DNA from: an uncultured Desulfobulbaceae bacterium | GTDB lineage: Bacteria > Desulfobacterota > Desulfobulbia > Desulfobulbales > BM004 | Assembly (NCBI GenBank): GCA_947259115.1 | Contig: CAMYKS010000007.1 | Location: 36,696 to 100,695 of the forward strand | DNA: 64,000 bases | Direction: 5' to 3' | Part shown: positions 25,925 to 35,879 of the stretch, piece after piece | Layout of the letters: each line of letters begins with the position of its first letter | Position numbering within the stretch: position 1 is the stretch's first letter | Translations under genes and position numbers: made by a program | Notes under the pieces: generated by a model | Seen by the model: the letters and a program-made list of their open reading frames with translations, nothing else | What the model was told of the DNA's origin: nothing | Databases searched by the model: none

Positions 25925-26818
25925 CTACGGCACTAAATCATCCCCATCCCCTGCGATTCGGTTGGGACCGGATGAAAAAAACTTATGAAAACGTGGATCT
26001 GAATTGCCGTATGATGATGCGCCACCCCAGACATATTCCTGCAGCCAGGGATCAAGCAGAAATGTATCTCCCAGTTCATAGAAATAAACTATAAGTTCAT
26101 TCGGAGCATTTACGGTTTTGCCACAGAAAGAAGAGGAAGAGGTAATGGCGTCCAGTGTGGCGCTGGAGCAGTTCGGGTCATTCAGTGTCCCGGTTTGCGG
26201 GCAACCGATTGCCTGGACACAACCACTTTCATCAACACTGCCATCAGAATTATTATCCATACCCGCAAAAATTTTATCCAGGGCCCGCACCTTGTCCTGC
26301 AGCACCTGCAAGTCGTTCATGGCCATGGCAAAAGCCTGTTCTGCAACAGTAATGGCCATGACTATATCATCACCGGCAGTTGCATACGGACTGTTTTTAT
26401 TTGCGGTCTCAAGGGTCTGGTCAGGGCCGGAGCTGATTATGACCCCGGCGACTGCTTTGCCGTCCACCGTCATACCGGTTATGTCGGTCCTGGAAGTATG
26501 CACCGAATGCAGGGACCGGTCATAATAGAAGTATCTGCCCCAGCCATCCAGCCTGTGTTTCTGCTCCAGGTTAAGGGCTGAAGCAGCCACCGGCACTTCA
26601 TTTGATCCTGCTGCAGCCGGCAGGTCTCCATGGCCCTGGTAATAATCACGCGCAGCGCGGTTAATCTCTCTCATTCTGTTCTTGCTATCGTTTATCTTGC
26701 TGAGATTCCTGGTTGAATGGGAGAGGGATATGGCAAATACTGCAATAATACCTAAGATCCCTAGGCTAAGGAGGATTTCCAGGAGAGTAAAACCATTATT
26801 TTTTATTTTAAGGGCCAT
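25925..26818 (-). CDS. Type II pseudopilin-like protein with EF-hand-like segment
   Basis: 297 residues. Leader ends KIKNNG, then FTLLEILLSLGILGIIAVFA with Glu5, a clear prepilin signal. The body carries YYQGHGDLPAAAG, DGWGRYFYYDRS (GspG/MshO-like) and VIISSGPDQTLETA. Near residue 190 the stretch DNNSDGSVDESG looks like a calcium-binding EF-hand loop. The C-terminus FFSSGPNRIAGDGDDL repeats the SGP-x-D theme. It precedes the mshI operon and may be a large minor pilin; cysteines near 200-235 may form disulfides. Confidence 0.75.
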   Translation of the reverse strand: MALKIKNNGFTLLEILLSLGILGIIAVFAISLSHSTRNLSKINDSKNRMREINRAARDYYQGHGDLPAAAGSNEVPVAASALNLEQKHRLDGWGRYFYYDRSLHSVHTSRTDITGMTVDGKAVAGVIISSGPDQTLETANKNSPYATAGDDIVMAITVAEQAFAMAMNDLQVLQDKVRALDKIFAGMDNNSDGSVDESGCVQAIGCPQTGTLNDPNCSSATLDAITSSSSFCGKTVNAPNELIVYFYELGDTFLLDPWLQEYVWGGASSYGNSDPRFHKFFSSGPNRIAGDGDDLVP

Positions 26819-27006
26819 TGATATATCATTAATTTCAATATAACCAGTAATTTACAAATTTAATTACGGTTTTTTCAAGGCGTATTTTTTGGGCGCTGCC
26901 CCTCTTGGGCCCATCGTCGGCCTGTAAAGCTGTCGACGATTATCGTCAGTAATACGAACAATTTTTGTCTGATTGGACCCTCAAAGCTTTTTGGCCTTCT
27001 CCCCTC

Positions 27007-28251
27007 TTAAGCTTTGTGGATCATGTTACCCGCTGCTGTAACGAGGCCGCATAGTACCGTAAATAGCAAGGCATTAACCGGAATATGCAGGTTGAAATCT
27101 ATGAAGCTGTGACAAAGAATGGCAACTATTCCGGCCATTGCCCCAAGAGCAATACTTCTGGCCAAAAGATTCGCTCCTTCAAAAATGCAAAAACCATGCC
27201 GAAATAAAGCAATGGCCATCCAGACCATAAGCAGAGGAAAGAAAATGCCCAGCTCTGCTGTAAAGTGGGCGTAATCGTTATGGGCCATGTTATACCAACC
27301 CTGGATGCCGGCAGGCTGGTACTTGAAAAATGAGTAGGCAAAAGTACCGGGCCCAAACCCCAGAAGAGGCCGGTCCGCAATCATTACCCCTACCGCTTTG
27401 CTCACCTGCATTCGACTCTCAAAGCCTCCAGCCTTGTCAATAACTGCAGGGATTGTCAAAAGTTCCTGCACAGCTGGAAAAGACGAAAGCATCACCAGAA
27501 AGAGCAGTACAGCACCGGCGCTCAGGGTTATTAAAGTTCCGTGGCGGGGAAAATCCTGTTTAAAAACAAGGACTGCCGCCAGGAATACCAGTGACAGCAT
27601 GGAGCAGGTCCAACCTCCCCGTGACATGGTCAGGATCAGGGCTGTGCCGAATAAAAAAAGTATCGGCACATGGTACTTTGCCTGCAGCCTGGCCTTGTCA
27701 GCAGCAAGTAAAAGTCCAAAGACCAGTCCAATGGCCATTTCAAAAAAGCCGGCCATGTGATTCGGGTTGCCATAGGTTGATGTAAGGGCGCCGAAGTTTG
27801 GGAGGTCCTCATAATGGAACCAGGGAAAGAATTTGAGGCCCGAGAATTTAAGAATTCCGAAAATTGCCAAAAAAATTCCCAGGCAGATTATCAACCAGGC
27901 AAAGTCATATAACTTTTCTGCATTTATGACAACATGAATAACCAGATAATAAACGGCAACATAATTGACCAGCAGAAGCATTGCCCTGAAACTGGCTGCT
28001 TGAATCGATGAATTCCATGTTGATGCAGCAGCAAGAATAAGCAGGAAGAAAATGGGCCCATCCAGGGGGGTTCGTATCCAAGTCCAGTCCCAGTCAAGGC
28101 TTTTTTGGATCAGCAGCACGGCCACAGCCGCCAGGGTCATGATATGAATAATAATAATGGCCCATCCCTGAACTCCACCCCGGGCCAGGGGAGCGAAAAT
28201 CAGTAAGGCACAGAGCAGGAAAAAAGTTATGTTAGACTGTCTCTCTTTCAT
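27007..28251 (-). CDS. O-antigen ligase/polymerase family membrane protein (Wzy_C)
   Basis: 414 residues with about 11-12 membrane helices. The periplasmic Wzy_C region shows the hallmark RPLLGFGPGTFAYSFFKYQP and the following MAHNDYAHFTAELGIFFPLL (H-N-x-[YF]-[AL]). These proteins join or polymerise polysaccharide repeat units in the inner membrane. The gene is last in the EPS export run (beta-barrel, SLBB, Wzz, kinase, TPR, ligase). Ligase versus polymerase cannot be settled from sequence alone. Confidence 0.85.
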   Translation of the reverse strand: MKERQSNITFFLLCALLIFAPLARGGVQGWAIIIIHIMTLAAVAVLLIQKSLDWDWTWIRTPLDGPIFFLLILAAASTWNSSIQAASFRAMLLLVNYVAVYYLVIHVVINAEKLYDFAWLIICLGIFLAIFGILKFSGLKFFPWFHYEDLPNFGALTSTYGNPNHMAGFFEMAIGLVFGLLLAADKARLQAKYHVPILFLFGTALILTMSRGGWTCSMLSLVFLAAVLVFKQDFPRHGTLITLSAGAVLLFLVMLSSFPAVQELLTIPAVIDKAGGFESRMQVSKAVGVMIADRPLLGFGPGTFAYSFFKYQPAGIQGWYNMAHNDYAHFTAELGIFFPLLMVWMAIALFRHGFCIFEGANLLARSIALGAMAGIVAILCHSFIDFNLHIPVNALLFTVLCGLVTAAGNMIHKA

Positions 28252-28564
28252 ATAAATGTTAAAGCGATTTTAACCACCGGCAGACATAGGTTAGATTATG
28301 AAGGGTTCAAGGCGCAAGGCGCAGGGCACAAGGTAAAATAAAAGGCCAGAAATGATAAAATAATCTGCATGAGAAACCCTAATGTCTTTCGTAGTCTCGT
28401 TAACTCGCCTACCTTGGAAGAAGCGGGAAATAGCCACTTTTCAGCTGGTTATATCGTTTCAAGATTTCTCCCGTTGGTCGAAATGACGCCTTTTCGATAT
28501 TTGACGATTAAAAAAAGTAAATTTTATCCTGTGCCCTGTACCCTGCGCCTTGAGCCAAATTTTT
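28252..28564. other. Intergenic region with low-complexity strings
   Basis: No gene seen. Patches GGGTTCAAGGCGCAAGGCGC (near 28298) and CCCTGTACCCTGCGCCTTG (near 28535) belong to the window-wide CCTTG spacer family, facing each other as imperfect complements about 230 bp apart. Confidence 0.55.
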
Positions 28565-30124
28565 TCATTCCTCAGGCCTCACCCCATATTTCTTAGCCAA
28601 TCTTTCCAATCGTTGTACATACGTTTTATTCCCAGGCGCCAGTTCCATTGCTTTCTGAAAATACTCTGCCGCCTCATCAATTCGGCCCATCTTTTCAGCA
28701 ACATCGCCGGCCTGAAAATAGAAGGACGCATTTCCCGGGTCAACAGTAACGGCCTGGAGCAAATCCGCAAGGGCACCTTCATAATCACCTGTCCGCACCC
28801 TGAGGGTTGCACGGTAACGGTAAAGCCCGGCAGACCCATTATCGTAATATTTCAAGGCCAAACCCGCTTCATTTTCCGCCCTCTCGTACTTCTGCAACCT
28901 GTTCAGTACCTGGGAAAACACGAGATGGTAACGGCTGTTTTCAGGGTCATACATGGCAGCCTTCTGGATGGCAAGTTCCATTTCATCCCAGTCCTGCTTT
29001 TTCTCCGCTATCTGCGCCAGTACATAATAGGCCTCTGCGTTCGAATGCATGGAAACACCTTTAAGGAGTATTTGCTTAGCATTTTCCAGATCCTGCAGTT
29101 CAACCAGAAAACGGGCTGCAGCTATATCCATTCTTATTGAATTACCGAATTTCTCATGTGCTTTCAGGTAAAAATTTACCAGAGTTTGCGCATCCTCCGC
29201 TTTTCTGCAGGAGCGCATTATTGCAATAATGTCATCTTCAATGTCCGTGCTGTTGCCCAGGGCCAGAAAAAAATTCTCCAAAGCCGGGTCAGGTTCACCT
29301 GCATTCACATACAGGTTTCCCAGGCCAATATAATCAGCCGCGGTGTTTAATGCTGACTGGATTGCCATCCCCTCTATTCTGTAAGAGATTGCCTCATGCC
29401 AGTTTTCCTCTTCTGACTTCATTGCCGACAGGCTGAAAAGGGATTGACGGGGGGTGATACCTGCGGCCAAAGCCTCATGCACGCCCAGTTCAAATGCATT
29501 TCTGGCATCAACAGACCAGAAGGATTCCCGCTGCATCCGGCCCAGGTTCGATGGCTGCAAACGTCCAAGTGACTGCACCTCTGACAGGAGACGTTCATAT
29601 TCATTATGCAGATACAGGTATCGTGCCAGGGTCAGACGGTATATAGTGCTTGCCGGTCGCAACTCGATTGCCTTTTCCAGGGCCGGCAGGGCTTTTGCCT
29701 CCGCACCATCAGCATCTCTTGCCCCTGCCAGAACTTCATGCTGCTCCAGGCGGATTTCCACCCTGGCAAGTCCATAGGCTGACCTGGCATCGAGAGGGTT
29801 TAAGACAAGGGCTCTGGCAAAATGGAGTTTTGCCTTATCCAGCAGCTGCAGGCCATTGCTGCTCTCCTGTTCTTTAATGCCAAGTTTGTAATAGACATTC
29901 CCCAGTTCATTATGGATTAGAAAATCATTGGGCTGCAGGCCGGCGGCCTGCTTTAATTCTTCAAGTGCTGCAGAATAATGCAACGCGGTAATGTGTTTAT
30001 CAGCTGCACTTACATGCAGTTGTGCCAGCAAACGGATTGTCAGGGGATAAAGGGCGGTGAGGGAGATCAGGATAATGATAAAAGCACAAAACAGTCGGAT
30101 GGGTGACAGGGGGGATTTTTCCAT
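28565..30124 (-). CDS. TPR protein of the EPS locus
   Basis: 519 residues. One N-terminal membrane helix (LFCAFIIILISLTALYPLTI) and then TPR helices throughout: HYSAALEELKQAAGLQPNDF, DARSAYGLARVEIRLEQHEV, IDEAAEYFQKAMELAPGNKT. Such large periplasmic TPR proteins commonly accompany polysaccharide ligases and exporters, where they scaffold the envelope complex. Last seven residues (KYGVRPEE) are charged. Function is by context. Confidence 0.75.
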   Translation of the reverse strand: MEKSPLSPIRLFCAFIIILISLTALYPLTIRLLAQLHVSAADKHITALHYSAALEELKQAAGLQPNDFLIHNELGNVYYKLGIKEQESSNGLQLLDKAKLHFARALVLNPLDARSAYGLARVEIRLEQHEVLAGARDADGAEAKALPALEKAIELRPASTIYRLTLARYLYLHNEYERLLSEVQSLGRLQPSNLGRMQRESFWSVDARNAFELGVHEALAAGITPRQSLFSLSAMKSEEENWHEAISYRIEGMAIQSALNTAADYIGLGNLYVNAGEPDPALENFFLALGNSTDIEDDIIAIMRSCRKAEDAQTLVNFYLKAHEKFGNSIRMDIAAARFLVELQDLENAKQILLKGVSMHSNAEAYYVLAQIAEKKQDWDEMELAIQKAAMYDPENSRYHLVFSQVLNRLQKYERAENEAGLALKYYDNGSAGLYRYRATLRVRTGDYEGALADLLQAVTVDPGNASFYFQAGDVAEKMGRIDEAAEYFQKAMELAPGNKTYVQRLERLAKKYGVRPEE

Positions 30125-30156
30125 GAAAAAGTTTGGTTCGGCAGTTGAAGTCAGAG

Positions 30157-30229
30157 TTTATGCCCTGTTTTTAAGGGTATTTATGCCCTGTTTTTAAGGG
30201 TATTTATGCCCTGTTTTTAAGGGTACTTA
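30157..30229. repeat. Three tandem 23-bp repeats
   Basis: Three near-identical units of TGCCCTGTTTTTAAGGGTAT plus TTA, starting at 30161, 30184 and 30207. The same 23-mer appears inverted near 40867. Located upstream of the TPR gene in the gap to the kinase gene. Confidence 0.9.
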
Positions 30230-30394
30230 TCTGAGAATTGTCAGTGAAAGTCTGATTTGAGTCCTTTGCCTCCTGATGCTGGTTCAAACAACTCAAGGCA
30301 TACTATTTCAATTTACATTTCAACTCACTTTAGTTCACTTTTGTCAATCGTCGGCAGTTTTGTATGCCGACAAACTTCAGGCACTTCCTCTGGC

Positions 30395-31618
30395 CTATTG
30401 ACCGGAAGCCTGCTCCCCGTAGTAGCCGCTGTAGTACTTATGATAATAACTTGAATCTCCGGATTTACTTATATCCACGTCATTTAAGGCAACGCCCAGA
30501 ATATTGGCCTGTGCAAGCTGCAGCTGTTCCACAGCTTTCTGCACCAAGTCCCTGTTCAGCAAACCGGCTTTGACAACCAGGAGCACCCCGTCAGCTTGGG
30601 GTGAAATCAGGAGTGCGTCGCTGGCAGGAAGAATCGGCGGGCTGTCAATTATGATGACATCAAACATGTTCTGCAGATACTGCAGGAGAAATTCCATGCG
30701 GCTTGAACCAAGAATTTCACTTGGATTGGGTGGTATGGGCCCGCTGGCAAGCAGATATAGGTTGTCAGAAATGCATATGACGGCTTCCTTTATTTTTTCT
30801 TCCAGGTAGGGCAGTACCTCCCGTCCGGAATTCGCCTGCCTGGCCAGTTGCTCAAGATCAACCAGGGCTGCAATATCCAACTCAAGATGTGATTCCGGCA
30901 GTTCATTAAATTCGAAAATTCCTGCCCGCATATTGAAAAAAACCTGCAGAGCTTCGATGATATAAATGTTGAGGGCGCCTGTAAGGGCTTCATCATTGGT
31001 AAACCCCATGTTGGCAGCAATATATTCCATGCGCTGTCCGGTGTCCTGTTGGCGGTTTTGGGCCAGTTCGACCTGTTCAGCGCTGATGACATTTTCCAGG
31101 GACAGGACATTGAAAAGTGCTTTGCTCTCAGGCCTGGTACGCCAATAAATATCAGCCATCTTGCCATTTACAAAAAATACTTCAAGACTATCCTTTGCAG
31201 ATTTCAGAAGCAGGCGTCCGGTCTTTTTCTGCAAGGCCGCAAGCCTTGCAAGGTCCCCTACCCCCATTTTCTCCAGACTGCCCTGATCCGGCATTGTGCC
31301 GAAGAAATTTGCCAGCAAGCCGGTAACTCCCGGGGTCTCGGAAGTTGAAATTATTTTGGATAGAGTTGGCCGGCGCATGTCAGCGTCAAGCATAAGAATC
31401 TTTTTGCCTGTCTGGGCCATGGTATAGGCAAGATTGGCAACCGTTGATGTCTTACCCTCGCCGGCTCCGGCGCTGGTGACCAGAAGGGTCCTAAATTTTT
31501 TATCCATCACCGAAAACTGGATATTTGTCCGCAATGTCCTATACGCCTCGGCAAAACGGGAATGGGGCGTGTAATCTGCAAGAAACGGTATAATTTGTTT
31601 TTTCGGTTCTGCTGTCAT
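30395..31618 (-). CDS. Tyrosine autokinase (BY-kinase/CpsD-Wzc type) with inserted DUF4388-like domain
   Basis: About 407 residues from the ATG at 31618. BY-kinase parts, numbered in the longer frame that starts 11 codons upstream: RTLRTNIQFS (40-47), Walker A TSAGAGEGKTST (59-70), Walker A' MLDADMRRP (87-95), Walker B DVIIIDSPPI (331-340), and a Tyr-rich tail SSYYHKYYSGYYG for autophosphorylation. Between Walker A' and B lies an extra ~150 residues (MGVGDLARLAALQKKTGRLL, LEVFFVNGKMADIYW, ...) resembling the PATAN/DUF4388 domain. Standard kinases lack this. It controls EPS chain length together with the Wzz protein encoded just upstream. Confidence 0.85.
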   Translation of the reverse strand: MTAEPKKQIIPFLADYTPHSRFAEAYRTLRTNIQFSVMDKKFRTLLVTSAGAGEGKTSTVANLAYTMAQTGKKILMLDADMRRPTLSKIISTSETPGVTGLLANFFGTMPDQGSLEKMGVGDLARLAALQKKTGRLLLKSAKDSLEVFFVNGKMADIYWRTRPESKALFNVLSLENVISAEQVELAQNRQQDTGQRMEYIAANMGFTNDEALTGALNIYIIEALQVFFNMRAGIFEFNELPESHLELDIAALVDLEQLARQANSGREVLPYLEEKIKEAVICISDNLYLLASGPIPPNPSEILGSSRMEFLLQYLQNMFDVIIIDSPPILPASDALLISPQADGVLLVVKAGLLNRDLVQKAVEQLQLAQANILGVALNDVDISKSGDSSYYHKYYSGYYGEQASGQ

Positions 31619-31693
31619 AGATTTCGTTTTAAAGTTGTAAGTGACCGTCAATGGTCGTCTCGTTTAGTATACGGTATCGTGTCCTTCAGCCTT

Positions 31694-33307
31694 TTACCTT
31701 ATTACCTTTCTCCCTTGGTCCCTTGCCCCTTGAACCCTTGCCCCCTGTCTTCTTGCCTTCTTCCCGTACCCTTCTCCCTTGGCCTTTTCAGCTTTAGGAA
31801 TGATGCTTAACACCGTCAACCCCAGGACCCGCTGCACATCTTCTTCGGTATGCAATGTCCGGTCGATGTTTTCTCTTAAAAAAGCAAGTGCCACCCCCAG
31901 CATAAGGCCGACTAAAATACTGAGCAGCAGGTTGCGCTTCTTGTTCGGCTTAAATGGAGAGCCGGGAACGGCTGCCTCCTCCGCCACCCTTATATTCGAG
32001 ACCTCCATGGTATCTGTTATGTCTGATTCCTTGAGCTTGGCAAGCAGCGTATCATGCAGCCGCTGGTTTGTTTCCACATCACGCTCCAGTATTGTATACT
32101 GCAGCTGTTTACGATTTATAGCCAGGGCCTCAGCCTCATAATCTCTGACCGCTTGTTGATAGACTTCCTCTCTGGTTTTGAATGCGGTCAAATCTGCTGC
32201 CAGAATCGCTTTCTCCTTATCTACTTCTTCTTGTATTTTCTCATAAATATTTTCTATTTTAGAGTTCACCTGGATCATTTTTGGATGTTTATCTTTAAAA
32301 ACTTTACTGAGCCTGGTTTTTTCTAATTCCGCTTCTATCAACTTACTGTACAAGGAGTTAAGCAGAGTACTGTCCAGCTGGGAAATTGCTGGTCTTATGT
32401 CCTTTTTTTTCCCGCTTGTCAAAGAGTTGAGTTCCTTAAGTTTCGCCTCAGCCTGCAAGCGGTCATTCCTTGTTCCCAGGTATGAATTGTTCGCCTCCCT
32501 TATTTTATGGAGAATCTCATCCTGCCTGCCCTGTACGGAAAAGAGCTTTTCAACTTCCTTATAGTTCAGGAAATCCCTTTCCGTGTCTTCAAGCTTCTTT
32601 TTCACTTCATAGAACTGACTGCTCATCCAGAGGAAGGAATTTTTGGAATACTTGACCCGGTTGGCGATATCAAATTCAATATACGTTTGCGCCAGACTGT
32701 TTGCGGCATCCCGGGCAAAAACAGGATCAGCATCCTCTACGCTTAATTCATACAGCATGGTGTCACGAATTTCGCTGACCTTAATCCTGGGCTTCAGCCT
32801 GGCGACGGCAGCGTCAATCCTGCTGCCGGGTTTGGTACTTTCCTTGTCTTTAGCCGATATTTTTCCGATATTTTTCTTTAAGCGTATGCTGTCCTTGATC
32901 TGCTTGAGAAAAGTTCTGAATGAGGATGTTTTTTGGGGCGTCGGTGCGCTCTGTTCATGGAGGCCAAGGTTGACGACCACCTGCTCCAGGACCGCGCGTG
33001 AAGTGAGAAGCTTGGCATGGGTTTTAAACCTGGCAGTCTCTGCGAAGAAGCTTTCATAGTTCATGATTTCGCCGGTAATTGGAGACTTTGACGACTGCTT
33101 ATCAATGACTATCAGGGAGGTAGCCCGGTATAAAGGAGTGGTCGTATAGCTCCAGGCAACAACCAGGAACACGCACATCAGCAGGGAAAACAGGATGAGC
33201 CTCCTATGCTTTTTTATAACCCGATAATATTCCTGGATATCCAGCCCGGAATCCTCTTCCGGCCCCAGGGAGTTCGGGTCAAATCCTGTCGGTTGTTGAT
33301 TGCTCAT
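31694..33307 (-). CDS. Polysaccharide chain-length/export protein (Wzz/GumC family)
   Basis: 537 residues. N-terminal membrane helix (LILFSLLMCVFLVVAWSYTT), Wzz domain, a long periplasmic coiled coil (about 215-410), and a second helix (NLLLSILVGLMLGVALAFLR) preceded by the proline-rich VPGSPFKPNKKRN. It forms the periplasmic part of the EPS export complex with the kinase. The last ~20 residues (GARVQGARDQGRK) are encoded by the CCTTGNNCC low-complexity spacer, so the stop may have been moved by growth of that repeat. Confidence 0.88.
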   Translation of the reverse strand: MSNQQPTGFDPNSLGPEEDSGLDIQEYYRVIKKHRRLILFSLLMCVFLVVAWSYTTTPLYRATSLIVIDKQSSKSPITGEIMNYESFFAETARFKTHAKLLTSRAVLEQVVVNLGLHEQSAPTPQKTSSFRTFLKQIKDSIRLKKNIGKISAKDKESTKPGSRIDAAVARLKPRIKVSEIRDTMLYELSVEDADPVFARDAANSLAQTYIEFDIANRVKYSKNSFLWMSSQFYEVKKKLEDTERDFLNYKEVEKLFSVQGRQDEILHKIREANNSYLGTRNDRLQAEAKLKELNSLTSGKKKDIRPAISQLDSTLLNSLYSKLIEAELEKTRLSKVFKDKHPKMIQVNSKIENIYEKIQEEVDKEKAILAADLTAFKTREEVYQQAVRDYEAEALAINRKQLQYTILERDVETNQRLHDTLLAKLKESDITDTMEVSNIRVAEEAAVPGSPFKPNKKRNLLLSILVGLMLGVALAFLRENIDRTLHTEEDVQRVLGLTVLSIIPKAEKAKGEGYGKKARRQGARVQGARDQGRKVIR

Positions 33308-33559
33308 TATAAAGTCAGGCTGATATCACGGTCAGATTTGTTTAAATTATTTGCAGGTTGATATTATGTTTCGAGGTTTCGAGGTTTCGAGGAAAAATAT
33401 CTTAAATCCACTTTCACATTTCAACTATAAATTACTGTTTAGTTATGTATGAAGAAGAATTTTTACGTGCTACCATTCCAAGCTAATTTTCAATTTATTT
33501 AACGATTTTACCCTTGGCCCCTTGAAACCTTGGCCCCTTGGCCCCTCGAACCCTGCCCT
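33308..33559. other. Intergenic region with short tandem repeats
   Basis: Contains three copies of the 8-mer GTTTCGAG at about 33367-33391 and a CCTTGGCCCCTTGGCCCC spacer near 33525-33550. No gene or clear promoter seen. Confidence 0.6.
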
Positions 33560-34477
33560 TTACAGCCATGTCTCCGGAATATGAATAAGATCACCCGGCA
33601 TTAGCTTTACATCCTGTACCGCGCCCTTTTTGACATCTTCCAGATTAATCGGGATTATTTTCTGGGCATCCCCTTCCTTCCTGATAATACGGGCCCGGTT
33701 CGCTGCTGCATATTTCGTAAAACCACCTGCCATGATACAGGCATTCAGGGCATTCAAACCCGGTTGATAGGTATAAACCCCTGGTTTGTTGACTTCACCT
33801 TCCACATAAATGTTTGATTCTCCCAGGTCAAGCGCCCTTTCCAGAGGGATATAAATAACATCACCTGTCTGCAGGAGCAAATTTTTACCCATGTCACCCT
33901 TATCAAGCAGATCCTGGAGATCGACCTTCAGGGGATCACTCGCGGCAGCCAGTGTGTCTGAACCTTCGGCCTTTTTTTCCTGCGAAATGCCTTCCCGCAT
34001 GATGTAAGCAACATTACCCCTTCCCGCGGTGACTCCGCCGGCCTTGGCAATAAGTTCCAAAAGGGTGGCCTTTGAGGTCATTTCATAGAGGCCCGGCTTA
34101 TTGACCGAACCCGAAATATAGTACCGCAGACTATGGTATCCCTTTATAATAATTGTAACCTGGGGATCCACAAAATAATCCCGTGCCAATGGTTCATAAA
34201 CCGCCTTTTCCAGACTGACAAGCGTCAAACCTTCGGCCCTTAAATTACCCAGCAGAGGCACATTTACCATTCCTCCCTGGGAGACTGTCAGGTCGGATTC
34301 CTGCTGGATCTCTCCGCCGGCATAAATTATTAAATGCAGCACATCACGGGGACCGATCTGGTAATCGGCATCCTGGGCAGTAGAATGACAAGGTGCGCCG
34401 AAAGTAATGCCCGTTATAACTAACGCTGCCAAATAGATACAGGCTGATTGTCTTAAAAGAGATAATGCAGGACGCAT
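33560..34477 (-). CDS. Polysaccharide export outer-membrane protein (Wza-like, SLBB)
   Basis: 305 residues with a signal peptide (ACIYLAALVITGITFGA). Poly_export domain YQIGPRDVLHLIIYAGGEIQ followed by LGNLRAEGLTLVSLEKAVYE, then two SLBB domains: YYISGSVNKPGLYEM and IYVEGEVNKPGVYTY. It forms the outer-membrane or periplasmic exit conduit for the EPS. There is no convincing lipobox at the only N-terminal Cys, unlike E. coli Wza. Confidence 0.9.
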   Translation of the reverse strand: MRPALSLLRQSACIYLAALVITGITFGAPCHSTAQDADYQIGPRDVLHLIIYAGGEIQQESDLTVSQGGMVNVPLLGNLRAEGLTLVSLEKAVYEPLARDYFVDPQVTIIIKGYHSLRYYISGSVNKPGLYEMTSKATLLELIAKAGGVTAGRGNVAYIMREGISQEKKAEGSDTLAAASDPLKVDLQDLLDKGDMGKNLLLQTGDVIYIPLERALDLGESNIYVEGEVNKPGVYTYQPGLNALNACIMAGGFTKYAAANRARIIRKEGDAQKIIPINLEDVKKGAVQDVKLMPGDLIHIPETWL

Positions 34478-34654
34478 AACGTTATGATGGTTTGTGGCTG
34501 ATTATTTCTGAATTGAAGTTTCGAATGCTTTCCAGCTTATGTTAATGAACTGCAATTTTACCTACTGTCTCTCCCAGCACAACACAGCATAACGTATTGC
34601 GTAATGAAAAACTGCATAAAATTACCGTAGAGATATACTTCTCAACAATTCATA

Positions 34655-35809
34655 TTACTCTTTGCCGAAGTCATAATCGAACTGCAGTTCCACCAAGCCT
34701 ATGAACCTGTCGTAATCTTTCAGCTCTTCTTTGGAATCTCTTTGCTCGTAGGATACTGAAAAGACCAGTTCCAGCCATTCTTTGATCAGATAGCCGATAT
34801 CACCGGCTGCAGCATAAATATCATCGTCCCGTCGTGTGTTGACATAATCATTGTTCTGGTAGGAAGCCTCCACCCCCGCAGTAATCCGCATGGTCAAATC
34901 ATAGTCATATTTGCCGGCAAATATGTAGGCCTTGTAATAATCATTATTCTGAAAGCCTAAATAATTATAGTTCTGCAGGGCGGAGAGTCCGAACCTGCTC
35001 TTTCCCGACTTGGACGCTCCGTCAAGTTCGAGGCTGTAAATAAATGTATCGTTGTCCTCCAGTTTATGGTCGTCATAACTCCTTTCGTGGTAGCCGATGC
35101 CTGCTTCCAGTGATACCAGGCGCCACTCCTTCCTGGATTTCAACCACAGAAGGTGGGATTGATAATCAGAAGTCGTATCGTCATAATCCATGGCCCAGTA
35201 CTGGTATTTGAGATCAACGGCCGTAGAACGGTTCAGGTGGTAGATAAGAGAAATGGCACCCTGGTTACCGACTGCATCCTCCAAGTCACCGTCTCGATAA
35301 TCAGTTATCCAGTTCTCATATCTCCCTTTAACGGTAATCTTTGGTTCGAAATGATAGGACAGAGCAGCAGCAAATCGATTCTGAAAATATTTTTCTCGAG
35401 ATGCCGGGGTGCCGATGGGTTCGAGCTGGGCCGGGTCACGGGTGTAGACTAAACGATCCTTCAGATCTAATTGCAGTCTGTCCGTGAGTTCGAATTCACC
35501 CAGCAGCAGGCCGCTATGCCCGTAGAAATCATCTTCACCCGACTGGTTATAGAAGTTGGCATCAAGGGTATAACGCGCAGCAAGAAGACCCTTAGCAGTT
35601 TCCAGGCCAATTTCAAAACCCGGCTGCACGAGATAGGTGGTGACGCTTATTTCATCTTCAGGGAGGTAGTAGAAATTGTTATCATAATTCAGCTGCAGAT
35701 TTAATATGGCATTGGGGATGAATGTCGTCTGGGCCCGGCACCAGGAAACACTCATGCAGCTTATAACTAACAGAAGCAGTATGACCTTTATGAATGTATT
35801 GTTGGACAT
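34655..35809 (-). CDS. Outer-membrane beta-barrel protein of the EPS locus
   Basis: About 384 residues. Signal peptide (FIKVILLLLVISCMSVSWCRA) and then alternating amphipathic strands rich in Tyr, Asp and Leu (LAARYTLDANFYNQSGEDDF, VDLKYQYWAMDYDDTTSDYQ), ending FDYDFGKE. This is typical of the Gram-negative barrels encoded first in EPS clusters (EpsL/BcsC-like porin role). I chose the ATG at 35809; an in-frame TTG at 35833 would only add eight residues. Pore function is inferred. Confidence 0.78.
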   Translation of the reverse strand: MSNNTFIKVILLLLVISCMSVSWCRAQTTFIPNAILNLQLNYDNNFYYLPEDEISVTTYLVQPGFEIGLETAKGLLAARYTLDANFYNQSGEDDFYGHSGLLLGEFELTDRLQLDLKDRLVYTRDPAQLEPIGTPASREKYFQNRFAAALSYHFEPKITVKGRYENWITDYRDGDLEDAVGNQGAISLIYHLNRSTAVDLKYQYWAMDYDDTTSDYQSHLLWLKSRKEWRLVSLEAGIGYHERSYDDHKLEDNDTFIYSLELDGASKSGKSRFGLSALQNYNYLGFQNNDYYKAYIFAGKYDYDLTMRITAGVEASYQNNDYVNTRRDDDIYAAAGDIGYLIKEWLELVFSVSYEQRDSKEELKDYDRFIGLVELQFDYDFGKE

Positions 35810-35879
35810 ATTGTGATGGTTGACTTTGTTCAAAACATCAGGCTTTATAGGCCTTACATCAACAAAGCAGCGTTACTCC

